Source: Zygnema cylindricum
Lineage: Eukaryota; Streptophyta; Zygnematophyceae; Zygnematales; Zygnemataceae
Assembly: GCA_037447655.1 (NCBI GenBank)
Contig: JBBHKE010000620.1
Location: 1 to 64,000 of the forward strand
Length of the DNA stretch: 64,000 nt
Direction: 5' to 3'
Shown piece by piece: positions 11,511-23,191 of the stretch. The position numbers and the translations under genes were made by a program. How positions within the stretch are numbered: the first letter of the stretch is position 1; each line of letters begins with the position of its first letter. The notes under the pieces were generated by a model. It ran no database searches. It worked only from the letters and a program-made list of their open reading frames with translations, and had not been told where the DNA came from.

Positions 11511-14500
11511 TTAAAACTCGTTGCCGCTCATCCCTCCCTCATTGAAACTGCTGTCTTGTTGACTGTCGGCATCTTCAATATTTTGGAGGAATTCCCTTGC
11601 CCTCGGGCATGGAGGTTCCACAGCTTCGCCTTCGAAGTGGTTGCGATATTTGCTGATTATGCCTTGCAGTTGTTGTGTGAGCATGTCTTCTTCCCACTTT
11701 CCGTCGCGTAGAGACAAGCCACATTGAATCATGGCTTTTCTCGCATAACTAATTCCGTTTTTGTCTCTCATCGCATTGACCTCTCGGATGGAGTCCCTCG
11801 CCAACTTTAAAAAAAAACGCTTTACCGGGTCCAACCAATTTACCGGACCATCCACGGCTAGAAGGTTTAGCCCATTGACCGTTCTCAATTCCTTTCGCCT
11901 TCCAACTATCCCAAATGCGACTCCACACATCCTTGATTTTGGAAATCACGAAGGAGTCGGCCGGTTGAACAAGATGTGTTGCATTAGGTGGAAAATAGTG
12001 TAACACGGTGTTCTTGGCCTCTAGAACTCGCTCCAACTCGTCGGACGTGTTGTGACCCCCGCAGTTGTCCAGAAATATAATTTTTTGACGTCCATCTCGA
12101 TCCCCTTGGTAAGACCTTGCCTCTTCGACCCATTGTGGGAACACCGTTTTATCATTCCACCCCTTCGGACCGGTCCGGTAACAAACGCCTGCAAATATAT
12201 ACAATACACAAACAAAGGGAAAAAAAATATCATTTTGAAATGCTTGCTTACATATGCATTACAAGGAAAGTAAGCTACGTGTACCATAGAAAGCTTATAA
12301 TATGAGTCATTACTTTAGATAAGAGAAATCAGAGTGTTAAAGAAGAAAAAAACCCATGTTTTGTAGTAGGAGAAGGGGAGAGGAGGTATGCGAGAGCTAG
12401 GTAAAGAGATATACACAAAAAAATTAAACACAAAAACATGGTTAGAGATAAATGGATAAATCTCCGTTAAAGCCAAGAAGACATAATACATATAATGAAA
12501 ACATTAGACGAGGGAGAAAAAACACACCGGGGACGTTGTCCGGTAAACCTTGTATCGCGTAACTTCTTGCTCGATTTGCAAAAATTATCATTGGGTTCTC
12601 GATACGAGCGTTCACCCCTCCACTTAGTCGCACCATGAGAGTCATGGACTCGCCTCCTCCGGCAACATCAGCGTATTTCACCACTTCGTCCCCTCTAAAC
12701 CCCAAAGTTTTTCCATTATCGGTGTTGACTATCATGTGAGTTTCATCCATGTTTTCCATGAGGTCTTCGTTAAAAAGTCCTGATATATATTTGCCGCCAA
12801 GCCAAAACAAATGTAGTTATTTTGGGTTTACGCCGTCAAGTATGGAATACAACGATAACAATACACTAAAAAAAGAAACGTCATTAAACTATATTCGTAA
12901 TGAAACTCACCGGATTCAAACCCCCGCTTTAGAACGCCCATATGGAAGGCTACGGTACGCTCAATGTATTCCTCCTTCTCGGGACTACATTGTAGTTTCC
13001 CTTTTTGTGCACGCACGACGATGTTGTGCTTCTCTTGACACCTCTGCACCCACCTTTTATTTATGATTGGATGTATTTCCGACCCGTCCTTGTTGAACCA
13101 TTCCGGGCCATACTCTTTCCTCCTCTCTCTTATTATGTCCCTAGCGATGTCCCCGAGAATTGTGGTGGACATCTTCATACCCGCTTTCTTAAAACGTTCG
13201 AAATCCGAAAGTAACTCCTCGTGTATAACCGTGACCCAAGCGGCTTCCTTCCTTCCTCGTCCCGGCAAAGCCTTGGTAACTGCCACCGATCTCGTCCCAA
13301 AACTAGAAGTAGAAAACGTACGGGTTGTCTCTCGTATTTCGTCAAGCGTGGACCTCCTCTCTACCCACCATCGCTTGGCCTTTTGGTACCCTGTAAAAAA
13401 TAAACAATGTCAAAAGTATTAATCAGATTCCACAATGGAAAGTCATATAAAAAAATGGAACGACTCTAAAAGGAAACAACAATTTTCAGCGACAAAAATT
13501 TGCTGTCGCAGATTCAGCGACGAAAGAAACACGTCGCTATATCTGCAAAATTACATTTTTATTTAACAACATCGTTGATACGTCTTGAGCTGCCGACTAC
13601 CAATCAGAATTCCTCACTTCGCCGACGAACCAGCGACGACCTTATGTCGTCGTTAAGCCGGTAAAGATGAATAGCAATCACAATGGCGGTATCAGAAAAA
13701 CCAAAAGTACGACTAAAAGTCGAATTTAAATTCATTTTGTGAAAAAAAGGGAGAGAAATGTGAATTTCACACTTGCATTAAAAAAAAAAAAAAAAAAAAA
13801 CATTGTGGCACCCAATGAAGGCTGAGGGGTAAATCGGGGTACCTCTCATTCGAATGAAGTACACGAAATTGACCATCGTCATCTCCCATCAACGTCGCCT
13901 AATGGCAGCAAGCTCTCGAGTTAAATTATTAATTAAGCGACGAACCGTTATCATCGCTATTTCTTGCGCCTCCAAACGGCGATGGAGATTTTGAACTTCA
14001 TTCCTCAATCGATCTACTTCCGGTGGTGGAGGGGGCTCATCAACATGTGGGACCCTCGGAATTTCCCAAAGATACGTACGCCTCACTTGCACATTTCGGA
14101 AGCGTTGTAAGACCGCACTTCGAGCATCTAAAAATTCGTTTAGCTCCGGAGTACGAATTGCACGACGTAGAATGGTAAATAACCGTGGGTCCCAAGGGTG
14201 GTAATGTCGGATTAATTCCTGGACATCTATCTCAAATCCATTTGGTCGGCGTACAATCCATGTGAAACGTTCGTCATTAGGCTGAAAATGCCTAATGTAT
14301 GGGAAATTTGACGCATGGTTGTATGATGCGATGTACAGCCATGTTGGGTGGGCAGGGACATCCGGATGGATGTCGAGAATTTCCGGGACGGGATTCAACC
14401 ACCGGTCAATAGGCCTCGCCTCCCCATAACGCCAATAGTCCGGCCAATCCTCGACCGGGATGTAATGGGCAGCCGTCGGTCGGAAGCCATCCATGGCCTC

Positions 14501-16378
14501 ATCTCCGATTGGAGGCGGGAAAAACCAATCGGGTTCTTCCTCTCGAATTACCACATCACGCTCGGCCGGAATTTGTGGTCCTTGTACCGCCACGAGAGCT
14601 CTATCATGATTCGGTGATGGTGGAAAAGCAACAACCTCGTCGTCGTCTCCATATTCTTCTTCCATGCGTCTCTCCGAGCTCTCCGAAGATTGTTGATCTG
14701 AGGTTGAGGGATCGTCGTCGTATCTTGCGACCGGAATGTCTGAAGATTCGGTTTCTTCCGGTTCTTCTTCCTCTTCCGTAGGCTCTTCCCCCTCCTCGAT
14801 AGGCTCGTCCGACGCAGTACCTGAGGGTTCATATTCCGCGTCTACCTCCTTACCCTCTTCTACTTCGCGGACACCTTCTTCGTCCGCTCTAATCCCTTCA
14901 TTTGTTAAATCCCCTTCATGCACACTTCCCCTTACTACCCTCTCTATGCCCGTCCCTTCCCTCCCCACGGCCTCAGTTTCCCCCATATCATCTATGTCAA
15001 CACTCGATTCTTCCCCCTCCCTCAAAACCAACCGAATTCCAACCCTTTCCCTACCACCCTCTTCCGGTTCCACCCTATTCCCTAACACTCCTTCGGTTGC
15101 CCCCCTTTCCCTCTCTAAGTTCTCCCCTCCACGTATGTCACCCCCCATCGCGGTTGCCGTTGGTAGTGGACGAACTCGCCTCAGAATGGCAGAGCGTGCT
15201 CGTTTGAATGGTCGTTGGCCGCCCTCCATTTAAAAACAAAACTGTGATTAAGCGAAAAAAATGAAAAAAAAACAATTGTGGGAGCGAAACACAACCTAAA
15301 AGACGCTCTTTTATTCAGACCTTAACCCTGACAGTCTAACTATTAAAATAGTCCAATATTCACAGCTAGAAAATTGAACCGTTGGCGTGCGACTTATAAA
15401 CTGACATCCGAGTGACAATAGAATGTCGTCCCGTGTTCGACTCTATTCGAGTTTCACGAAATTGGTTTCGATGAAACAACGTCGTCGGCTGCGAATTACA
15501 TTCGAGAATACCAACGTTGGATAAGTTGAACTAATGTCGTCGCTGGTTGGGTCTAAACGACGAACCTCTCTCGTCCATCATTTGCACTTTCAACCTAGCG
15601 AGGTATCCTCTTCCATTAAATTATGTTTGTCGTATCCATCATTGAAGTGCCGACATGGTGTCGTCGCGTCCACCGCGACAAAGACACGTCATCGCTAGTA
15701 CGCTATCGCCATAAAGAAATCGCAATACACTCGGAAGATAATACTAAAAAAGAACAAAACAATGCAAAGTAGTTGACAACGTAGAAAAACTCGCACTAAT
15801 GGAGAGTAAATGAGAAGTCAGTATGGAGTTTGAGAGAGAAAGGCGAGGTTCACAAATAATAGTGTACAAATAATTTAAATGCACAACAAATTTAAAATAT
15901 AACTACACATTGTGAATAACAATAATGACATACACGGAAGGAGGAAACGAAATCAATTAATAAATGGGAGAAGGTTTGCTTGAAAGGGCTTACTTGTACC
16001 GTACACTCCGGTTAAATGCTCGGGAAACTTTCTTATGGTCCTTGGAATGAGTTCAGCTGAGCCGTTATTTGCACAGTCCTTCAACATCCAATGTATTACT
16101 CGCATCCGAGTTGCCTTGGTCGACACGTGTTGAACTTTACGGTGGGAGACACGTCCTCTGGTATTGGCCGAAGACGGAAAAAAACCTTCCACAATGGCCG
16201 CCGGGTCTACCGACGTTTCGATTTCCGTCTCACTCTCATCCTCGTTCGGAAATGTGTTTTCCTCGTCGTTCCTCTCATTTCCCTCATCGTTTTCAACCTG
16301 AGCGTTATGGCGATTGTTGTTGTTATTGCTCGGGTTGGCGCCCCAAATTCTATTTAGGGTCCACATACTCTCAAACAC
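11511..16378 (-). CDS. Element A transposase, DDE_1 / CENP-B-pogo type, four exons, one frameshift
   Basis: This transposase would cut and paste the element. Proposed exons, minus strand, are 16,378-15,994, 13,390-12,911, 12,779-12,528 and 12,188-11,511. All three introns are GT-AG and all junctions are phase 1; element B has the same junctions and an identical exon 2 length of 480 nt. Catalytic acids are visible: NMDETH (first Asp, exon 3), IIFLDNCGGH (second, exon 4) and HLVQPADSFVI (third, exon 4). The N-terminal half has helix-turn-helix-like stretches (KRWVQRCQEKHNI in exon 2) as in CENP-B-type DNA-binding domains. The length would be near 597 residues. The only break I see is a run of nine T (minus strand; A9 at 11,809-11,817 on plus) where eight would keep frame, so this copy is either freshly inactivated or affected by a homopolymer base-call error. 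The start could also be the second Met (16,366). Confidence 0.85.
13480..13670. repeat. CAGCGACGA motif cluster downstream of ORF2 (element A)
   Basis: It contains cagcgacaaaaatttgctgtcgc, cagcgacgaaag...acgtcgct and cagcgacgaccttatgtcgtcg. All are short facing half-sites separated by 5-10 nt. Confidence 0.6.
13889..15229 (-). CDS. ORF2 of element A: unrecognised 446-residue protein nested in the transposase intron
   Basis: This is an uninterrupted 446-codon frame. The N-terminus (about residues 1-25) is strongly basic (PFKRARSAILRRVR), which could act as a nuclear localisation or nucleic-acid contact. Residues about 55-240 are acidic and low-complexity, with long Glu runs. Residues about 245-375 form a probable globular domain with WFFPPPI, WPDYWR, HPTWLYI, FTWIVRRPNGF and RHYHPWDPRL. 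A short proline run follows, and the last 50 residues form a heptad-like coiled coil (RLRNEVQNLHRRLEAQE). I do not recognise a named family. The globular part is clearly conserved in element B (35,493-35,950) and, more distantly, in gypsy element 2. An accessory transposition factor, comparable in role to second proteins of Spm or Mutator elements, is an inference from position only. Confidence 0.8.
   Translation of the reverse strand: MEGGQRPFKRARSAILRRVRPLPTATAMGGDIRGGENLERERGATEGVLGNRVEPEEGGRERVGIRLVLREGEESSVDIDDMGETEAVGREGTGIERVVRGSVHEGDLTNEGIRADEEGVREVEEGKEVDAEYEPSGTASDEPIEEGEEPTEEEEEPEETESSDIPVARYDDDPSTSDQQSSESSERRMEEEYGDDDEVVAFPPSPNHDRALVAVQGPQIPAERDVVIREEEPDWFFPPPIGDEAMDGFRPTAAHYIPVEDWPDYWRYGEARPIDRWLNPVPEILDIHPDVPAHPTWLYIASYNHASNFPYIRHFQPNDERFTWIVRRPNGFEIDVQELIRHYHPWDPRLFTILRRAIRTPELNEFLDARSAVLQRFRNVQVRRTYLWEIPRVPHVDEPPPPPEVDRLRNEVQNLHRRLEAQEIAMITVRRLINNLTRELAAIRRR
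15420..15700. repeat. CGACGA motif cluster upstream of ORF2 (element A)
   Basis: These are repeated gtcgtcgc, gcgacaa and cgtcgtcgg words in both orientations. They sit between transposase exon 1 and the ORF2 start, where a promoter for ORF2 would lie. They look more degenerate than the 10.8-11.1 kb cluster. Confidence 0.5.
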
Positions 16379-17780
16379 TTAATATCACCTAACAAATAAC
16401 AAGTAGGGGCAGCCGAAAAGGTAGGAAATGGCAACCCAAGCAAACGAGGAAGAAGGAGCGATATTATTGTTGCCATTATCACAAATACATTTATATAATA
16501 CACGAAATGCAAATGAAAATGATTTTGCGCGGTAATAATGGAGGGATTTGCCATTTTACAAATTTCGTTTAAAATTCAAATTTTGAATTTTAGCACGGCT
16601 TTCAATTTAAAAATATTTCAAAACGCGGGAATAGAAGCGGGATCTCGTAAAAAATTGCTTCAAAATTGCAAAAATATTTCAAAACAAACGTCGTCGGTAT
16701 AATGTTCAGAGCGCCATGGAAACACCTCCTGCTTACATGTTGTACGGCAAAAATGTGATTGGAACAAACGCGGCGTCGTTACCCCGGCAATCGGTTGTTC
16801 TAACGTCATCTATGAAACGCGACCAACTTTGGGAATGCGTGGATGATAAACATGCCACGTGTTTTCGGCAACAACCAATGATAATCTTACGACGGCGCAT
16901 GATCAGCTTTCGTCGCTGGATTACCGCCAATTAGAATTAACATGTATCCTAATATGTGTTTTTTGGTCGTTTTACGTTCAATTAGAATTAACAGTGATAC
17001 TAATAAGAGGTTGGTTTGACGTTTGTTCTAAGTTACGCATCATTATTAGTCTTAAGACCCAATATTACAATGCATTGATTCTAATAGAGCAACCCACCGG
17101 GCACCTTATTAAGATCAAGGGTCCTCATTTAACGTCACACAACATTCGTTCTCTCCGCGAACGACAAGGAAATGAAAATCGATCACTGAGTTCAATGTAC
17201 GTTATGTGGAACGAAACGTTCACATATAATACCTCCCGTTATAGTTTCGTTCATTGTACAATACAAATCTAACTGAATGAAAATATTGAAATTGTACGGT
17301 TTCATAGCGTTGTAACGTAACTGCGTTTTACAGCCCGGTGCATAGAGTCGACTATACGACGTGACAATGAACGTTTCGCATACGTTGTACTCGCACCTAT
17401 TTTACTGTTATCATATTCATCGCGTGCGAAACAAACGCTTATTATAGTCACGAATGAACTTACGTGAAAGTACACATACCCGTACATTTCGACAATTTAT
17501 ACTCGTACCTATTTTAGTGTATAATTATGCACGGTGTAATGATTGTATATTCGCAAACCCAAAATAGAATTATGGAATTGTACAGGGGACGGACGCCACG
17601 TCGTACGGATTGTCAGATTTTGTACTTGTACCAATTTTACCGTATATGCTACGACGGCGGATCATGTATACCCAAATCAGCGTTATGGAGAAATTACAAT
17701 TAAACATTTTTTTTAAAATGGTATTGATACACAAATTAGGGTACATGACACTAATTCATTATATACACTAATAATTTCTA
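16379..17780. other. Element A, 5' flank of the transposase gene and subterminal region
   Basis: No gene is supported here. It should hold the transposase promoter. The stretch 16,640-16,920 has a few CGTCG words. The stretch 16,920-17,760 is rich in attag/ctaat words (for example ttagaattaaca twice at 16,930-16,995), echoing the attagagt words near the left end. These could be subterminal transposase-contact sites. Confidence 0.45.
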
Positions 17781-17805
17781 TACGCTAATAACGATTCGCG
17801 GTGTA

Positions 17806-20060
17806 CTTTTCAAAACAATTTTCTGAAGTAACACAGGCCGTCAATTCTATGTTATTAATTGGATCTCCCATATTTTGGATACGAAGAAGATTTTCTCGCA
17901 CTTTTTCGGCTCCGGGAAGTGTATGAACCAATCACATTTCTAGCTCGTCTCTAGGAGGGTACGGCAAGGATACGGACGAATCGCGTTTAGGTTTACCGCC
18001 GCGTGGGAGGGTATGCGACATTTATAGTCGTCGCAATTTTGCAAAATTAAATGTTGCAAAGGGACGTTTCGGGGGTGGCCGAAACTCCTAATTTGCATTG
18101 TCGACGTATATAATCGTCACAGCCGTCAATTAACAATTTTGTTGTTACACATCGGGACACTTAGAAAAAAATTATATCGTGTACGGAGAATCTTCGCTAG
18201 AATACAAAGTAGGTTCGATAAGTTACAATCACATGGGGTCGTACCCTAAGGGTACTTTCGCATGTGCTAAAGTTACAGGTATTTTCTGTCGTTTTGCTCC
18301 ATAACTTTAGAAAAAAACGTGAAAATCCGCAGCCGTACCAAAAAATTGAAATTACCACCGTACAAGTTGCGTTACCGTGAAACTTTATGTGTACTACAGT
18401 TTGTCGTCTAGAGCGATGTAATTTGTCGTCTAGCGCGTTTCGACCCAACGTCCCTTCAAATCATCTTCAAACTTTATATAAAATCACCTCGCGAGGTGAT
18501 TTTAAATATAGTTACATGAGGTGAGCGAATAGGCAGGCGATGTCGCACTTGTCAAATTTTTTTTACAATTTTGTGCGCAAAGTACCAAAATAATAGTCGT
18601 GGGCGACCCGGTGCTTTGTCCTTTGGTTGCCAAGGGCCTGTTGTCGTTTTTGTACAGTACCGTAAAAAATGCGACAGATTTGCGATAGATTTTGTCGGTT
18701 CGTTGATAGATATTTTGTCGACCGTCAAACTTCTTGCGACTACTATTTTTGTACGGTTGAGATTTTTAAATCCAACGACAAATATGGTACGACAATATGG
18801 ATATTGATTCATTTTGACCGTCGATGAAAAAATAAATTTCGGCAGTTCATTTCGCAGGTACAGTATCAGACCGTTCAGTATTGTACTGTACAGTACTATG
18901 TTCCCCGCGTGTCCCGTTTCGAATTCTGAGACCGGCGGTTGTGGACTGTCTTGTCAACATCTCCCCTTGTCTCGTCATTGGAGTGCGAATCTGGTATTTT
19001 TACTGTCAACCACTACCTCTGTCTCCCCTTTCCTCATTCCCTCCCTCCCTCATTTTCCCCCTCATCAATTCTAAATATTTTGAATATTCAATAGAGGAGA
19101 GGGGGAGGGAGAGGGAGAAGGAGAGGGAGGGGAGAAGTGTAGATGTTTATTTTTTGACTGGAGGGTTAGATGGAAGCTATTGCCAAGTAAGCCGTGATAG
19201 TTGGTGCCTTGGCCGCCCTCACAAGTACCCAACAGACTGTTGATAATGTTGTCTTTTTTTTCTCTATATTTTTACACGTACTATTTTGTTTTATTTTATG
19301 TTTTCTTTTTGATTCGTTATTCTTTAGTTCAACTTATAGTATGTGTTTTGGATTGAAGGATGTAAATAAGTATGTTCATGAGTCACGGATGCGGATTATA
19401 AGGGTTGGTGGATCAGATATTCGGATTTTTCACCAAGTGTAAAATTTGGATCATTCTAGTGCATTTATGGCTCTACTAGCGAAGTAGTTTCATGTCGAGC
19501 TTCCCTTTTCTTTGATTAACCAACTTAGGGCTTTTGTTCACATGTTTATAGTTGTGTTATCAACGATAATTCACTCAAATATTGGGTCCAATACCCAAAT
19601 AATGTGAATAATACATAAATTTATATCAAACAAAATTACTAAAGTCGTCTTCAAAAGCTGAGTTACTGTGTGAATTCCAGTTATGCTCGTGAATAGTGAG
19701 ATTCATGTTATAGTTCATTCCATTCTTGGATGAGTTTTACTGGATTGTTTTTATAGCCATGAGAGGTTGTTTGCATGACTGTGTTGTATTCAACGTGCAC
19801 AAGTTCATATTGTATATAGGGTTTACAAGTTTACAATGGATGTATAAACAACGTACACAAGTATTTGTTTCGTGTTTGCAAGTTGTATTGTATCTCTTAC
19901 TTACAAGTTTTTTATTGCAGTAGTGTTCACTAGTTCATATTATATGTATAATCAAATTATACGCCCCTTGAGACACAGACACGGCCTGACATACATTTCA
20001 AAGGACAAAAAGAAGTACGCTGACACGTCACAGTCTACATTGTCATAGCACAGTACTGAA
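17806..20060. other. Intergenic stretch between elements A and B
   Basis: I see no gene. It has a 26 bp perfect palindrome at 18,479-18,504 and purine-rich sequence at 19,090-19,140. The last ~90 bp (about 19,970-20,060) match 42,110-42,200 in front of the intact LRR gene. Confidence 0.5.
18479..18504. repeat. Perfect 26 bp palindrome
   Basis: The sequence reads the same on both strands, with TAAAATCACCTCG followed directly by its reverse complement and no spacer. It lies outside the transposons. No function can be inferred. Confidence 0.8.
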
Positions 20061-20078
20061 CAGCGCCAATCGTTATTA

Positions 20079-21401
20079 GCGGAGTGTACACTAATTCCGT
20101 CCCGTTTTTTTTCAAATTTATTCTCTATTAGCGTAGTTCATTCTATTTTTTCTGTATTCTATTTAGGGTTAATTTTCAGGTACAGCACAAAACGAAAGTA
20201 CGTCATCTTTTAAATATTGTGGTGTACGGTTAGTACCAGACCGTACAGAATTGTACCTTTTTAAGTAAAAAGGTACAATTCATTATGTTTAATAGCCGCA
20301 TACGCATGAGAATGTGCATCTTAAAAGGGGTTGAATGTAGGTCCTAAAAAATTACTTTCGCACATATTTGACTAACAACCATATGGTCAACAGTATGAAC
20401 ATCAAACATATTCTCCTGTGGAAAGTCATTTTTTCAGTAAATGAACGTAACTGAATGAAATGTCACGTCACCTTATAAATGTAACACCAATATATACAAT
20501 TTCAACACCGAGTAGGTTCCTTGTAAGCATTTACAGTTACTATTAATGTTATTTTATGGTTATGGTTCATTTAGCGTAAAATTTTATTGTATTAAGGTGA
20601 AGATGGTCCCATTTAGTATAATTGTCCATTGTAATATGGTGTCAAACTCAAAATAGAGTAAAGTTTTATGTTAATACGGGGTTGATGTGCCAAAAAATCC
20701 TAAATTAAGGTTGTTATTCAAAAACTTTAGAATAAAACAATAACTTTTGGCGTTGGTGATATTTGGGGTGAGGAAACGCCAAATGCAGACAATCCATAAA
20801 AAAATGGATTCGTTCTTTGCGAATCACAACCAACCGTTTTTTGGTGTGATTTGAACCTTATCATCTTGACTTACATATCATTTTTTTTACCGCGAAACAG
20901 GCAAAGGCGGCGCGAAGCAGGGGAACGCTTCACCGCCTGCTCCACATTTCATCCATGGGTTTTTCCCTATCAACTTACCATTTTCTCATCCAACCACCTT
21001 GTTCTTCTATATCTCCTTAAACTTATGGTGAATATCGCTCCCTCTTCCGGTTTGCGTGTCCCTCACCTTCGCCATATTCCTCACCTCCTTGTCTTTGCAT
21101 GGGTGTGCTCCACCTCACCCCCCCCCCTTTTCCTCTCTCTCTACCTCTACTACACTCTTTTTATTTTCTCCGCTCCCTCTCTCTCTTTCTCAGTGTGCGT
21201 CCGTTTAATTGTTTATATGTTTTCCATTTGTATTTGTATTTCCTTCCCTTGTCCCCTTCCTCCTCTACATCTCCGCCTTTGCCTCTTTCTCTCCCTCTCA
21301 CCCTCTCTCCCTCTGAATTTGCTTCTCCCTATCCGTGAATCCCTCTCTTTCCCTATATTCTTATACCTTTCCCTCCTCACACTAAAGGAGCCTATCGCAC
21401 C
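20079..21401. other. Element B left noncoding region
   Basis: There is no supported gene. The stretch 20,180-20,860 aligns with element A 8,780-9,450. The stretch 21,100-21,370 is pyrimidine-rich (cctctct words), which produces a long but meaningless Ser/Pro/Leu frame. Confidence 0.55.
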
Positions 21402-21895
21402 AATAAAAGGAACAATATACTACAATGCACAGCGGAAAGCTCAAAAGATCTCCTCGTAGCAACAACAAGAGTACACAACAATTACAACAATTAGTGACAA
21501 TGGTTGAGCTTTATTACTTCGGGAGAAGATTACAAAATTGAATGCTCGCTATGAAGGTCTACTCAAATAGTCCCCGTTCACTACATTTTCTTTACTATTT
21601 AAACTATCTGGCCGCTAGTAAACATAGAACTATACAAATGTACACGTGGACCTTCACTGTCAACCGAGATCCATCCCAAAATATCCTTTCATAATTATAC
21701 AGTTCAATCTACATTACGCGGCTTTGCTATATTGTTATGTTGTGCTGCTATGCTGCGCTACCATTTTGCTATACTACTAAGTTGCTACGTTGCTATGTTG
21801 TGCTAGTCTGGTATCGCAACAGCGTTGCTCTCAAACCGTAACTATAGGAGCCTAGTTTCTAGCCACTAAGTACTCAACCCTGTAACCCTTTTATA
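21402..21895 (-). repeat. 3' LTR of gypsy element 2
   Basis: It aligns with 31,100-31,580 throughout, for example gagtacacaacaattac and gggagaagattacaaaattg. On the minus strand it is preceded by the purine run agtgggaggc, a fitting polypurine tract. It has several indels relative to the 5' copy. Confidence 0.88.
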
Positions 21896-21939
21896 GTGCC
21901 TCCCACTAAGGATTCAGCGTCCTGTTGAACCTTGCTTAC

Positions 21940-23191
21940 TCAAGGAAACTGCAATTGCCGGAGCATGCCGTATGTCTCCTCACAGTACTCCTCCAATTCA
22001 TGTCGCAGGGTGTTAAGTTTATTTTGGAGCTGCTCACATAGAGTCTCTAGCAGCGCAATATGATGGTCTGCCGTTGCCAAGGGTCTTCGAGTGATTCTCT
22101 CTCGAACCGGGTCCTCCTCTTCATGCTGTACCTGCGCTAGTGCCTCCGGTTGTGGCGGAATGGCCACCGGTGTAGGTACTTCGGGTGCCGAAACTTGGGA
22201 AGCTTCGGGTTCTTCGGCTTGCTATGCCCCTTCCGCCACTTCCTCTGCCCGTTCCCACCGCGGTACTTTCGTTAATTTATAGGAAACGTGTTTCCTGGAA
22301 CCTGAAGTTGGCTGCAAAGCGTTCTTCTAGACCAGCTGCCCGAGAGATGATGTCGTGCAGATGGACATCCCAGAGTTGGTAATGGCGGAGTAACCCGGGA
22401 ACATGCACACTATACCGATAGTGCTCTTCGACGACTTCCACAAATAGCAGTGCATGAGGGTTTAATTGCACGTAACCCTTATGGTTGTTCCCTAGGTCCT
22501 TCGTTCTCATGAAATTCCAGGCCGTGTGTGACAGCACGTCGGCGAGAATATAGATCGGGTCCGCGGGTTTTCTAGTGCGCCACGTTGTTGGCCACTCCAA
22601 AGGATCCTAATTATAGCGCTTGGCGAAGCCAAAGGTAATGTCTGGATGCCCGTTGTCAATAGGGGGTGGGAAAAGGTAATCAGGAATTTCTTCTCTTTTG
22701 TCACTTTTCCCGTCTGTGTCCCCTCTTTCCCCTCCAACGAGAAATACATCCTCCCCACTAGGGTATTATGCTTCCGCAATCTTTTGTGAGCTTTACGAGG
22801 ACAGCTAGTCTGCTGTGCTCTCGTTATTAAGGTCCCTCATCAACTCCACATCGAAGGAACGCTCCTCAATTGGCGGGGGTGTAAGTTCCTGTTCCGGCTC
22901 CTCCGCATCCGAGAACTCATAATCTTCCTCATCCTCGTGATCCCTTTCCTGGAGTGGGTTATACTCGAGGTTTTGTGAATTTTTTGACCCCTCTCCTCTG
23001 CTTGTCTTTGCTAGTCTTGCCTCGCTACTGGCTGTCTCTTCCGGTTCAGGAAATGCCTCTACCTCCCTCCTCGTGTTTGCCTCAACCATAACCTCCGCCA
23101 CCGCTAACAATCTATCTTGGCGGGGTACATCCTCTTGCCCTACCCGTACAAGCATCCTCCTTTTCTGTGGTGGAGAGGACGACGATGCCAT
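21940..23191 (-). pseudogene. ORF2-like gene in the 3' (env-like) position of gypsy element 2
   Basis: This is a third ORF between the chromodomain and the 3' LTR, broken by stops and shifts near 22,805-22,600 and 22,277-22,167. Its plan repeats element A ORF2: a basic N-terminus (PPQKRRMLVRVG), an acidic Glu/Asp-rich stretch, a globular part and a C-terminal coiled coil (ALLETLCEQLQNKLNTLRHE). Globular-part matches are WPTTWR against WPDYWR, DPIYI against HPTWLYI, and VPGLLRHYQLWDVHL against VQELIRHYHPWDPRL. No signal peptide or transmembrane helix is visible, so it does not look like an envelope protein. The link to ORF2 is by eye but covers the whole protein order. Confidence 0.65.

Larger units (their letters stand above)
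13391..15993 (-). other. Intron 1 of the element A transposase (2.6 kb), hosting ORF2
   Basis: The donor is gtaagc at 15,993 and the acceptor ttttttacag ends at 13,391. The intron holds ORF2 (13,889-15,229) on the same strand. Two clusters of CGACGA motifs flank ORF2 (13,480-13,670 and 15,420-15,700), and an A20 run lies at about 13,781-13,800. The equivalent intron in B is 37,205-35,102 and also holds ORF2. Confidence 0.75.
8643..17803 (-). mobile_element. Element A: pogo-like DNA transposon with transposase and nested ORF2
   Basis: The ends are 23 bp inverted repeats, 8,643-8,665 (caccgtgaatcgttattagc...) and 17,781-17,803, identical at 22 of 23 positions. Each is flanked by TA, as expected for the Tc1/mariner-pogo superfamily. 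Inside, on the minus strand, lie a four-exon DDE transposase (16,378 to 11,511) and a second ORF within its first intron. Stretches near both ends are rich in attag/ctaat words. At about 9.2 kb it is much longer than typical pogo elements. The left flank is the gypsy LTR broken at a TA. The right flank does not resume the LTR, so either the right side was rearranged or the TIR pair is not from a single insertion event. Confidence 0.75.

Noticed and set aside
13781-13800. A20 run as the poly(A) tail of a retroposed ORF2
   Set aside because: ORF2 is on the minus strand, where this run reads as T and lies downstream of the stop, the wrong orientation for a retrogene tail.
14736-15233. 165-codon plus-strand Ser/Pro-rich frame
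   Set aside because: It is antisense to the acidic Glu-rich part of ORF2; purine-rich coding sequence automatically opens the opposite strand. ORF2 is longer and conserved in element B.
20851-21459. 202-codon frame with hydrophobic runs
   Set aside because: It arises from pyrimidine-rich element B sequence and runs across the gypsy 2 LTR border.
21940-23191. Envelope gene of a gypsy errantivirus-like element
   Set aside because: No signal peptide, transmembrane segment or glycoprotein-type cysteines are seen; the architecture matches ORF2 instead.
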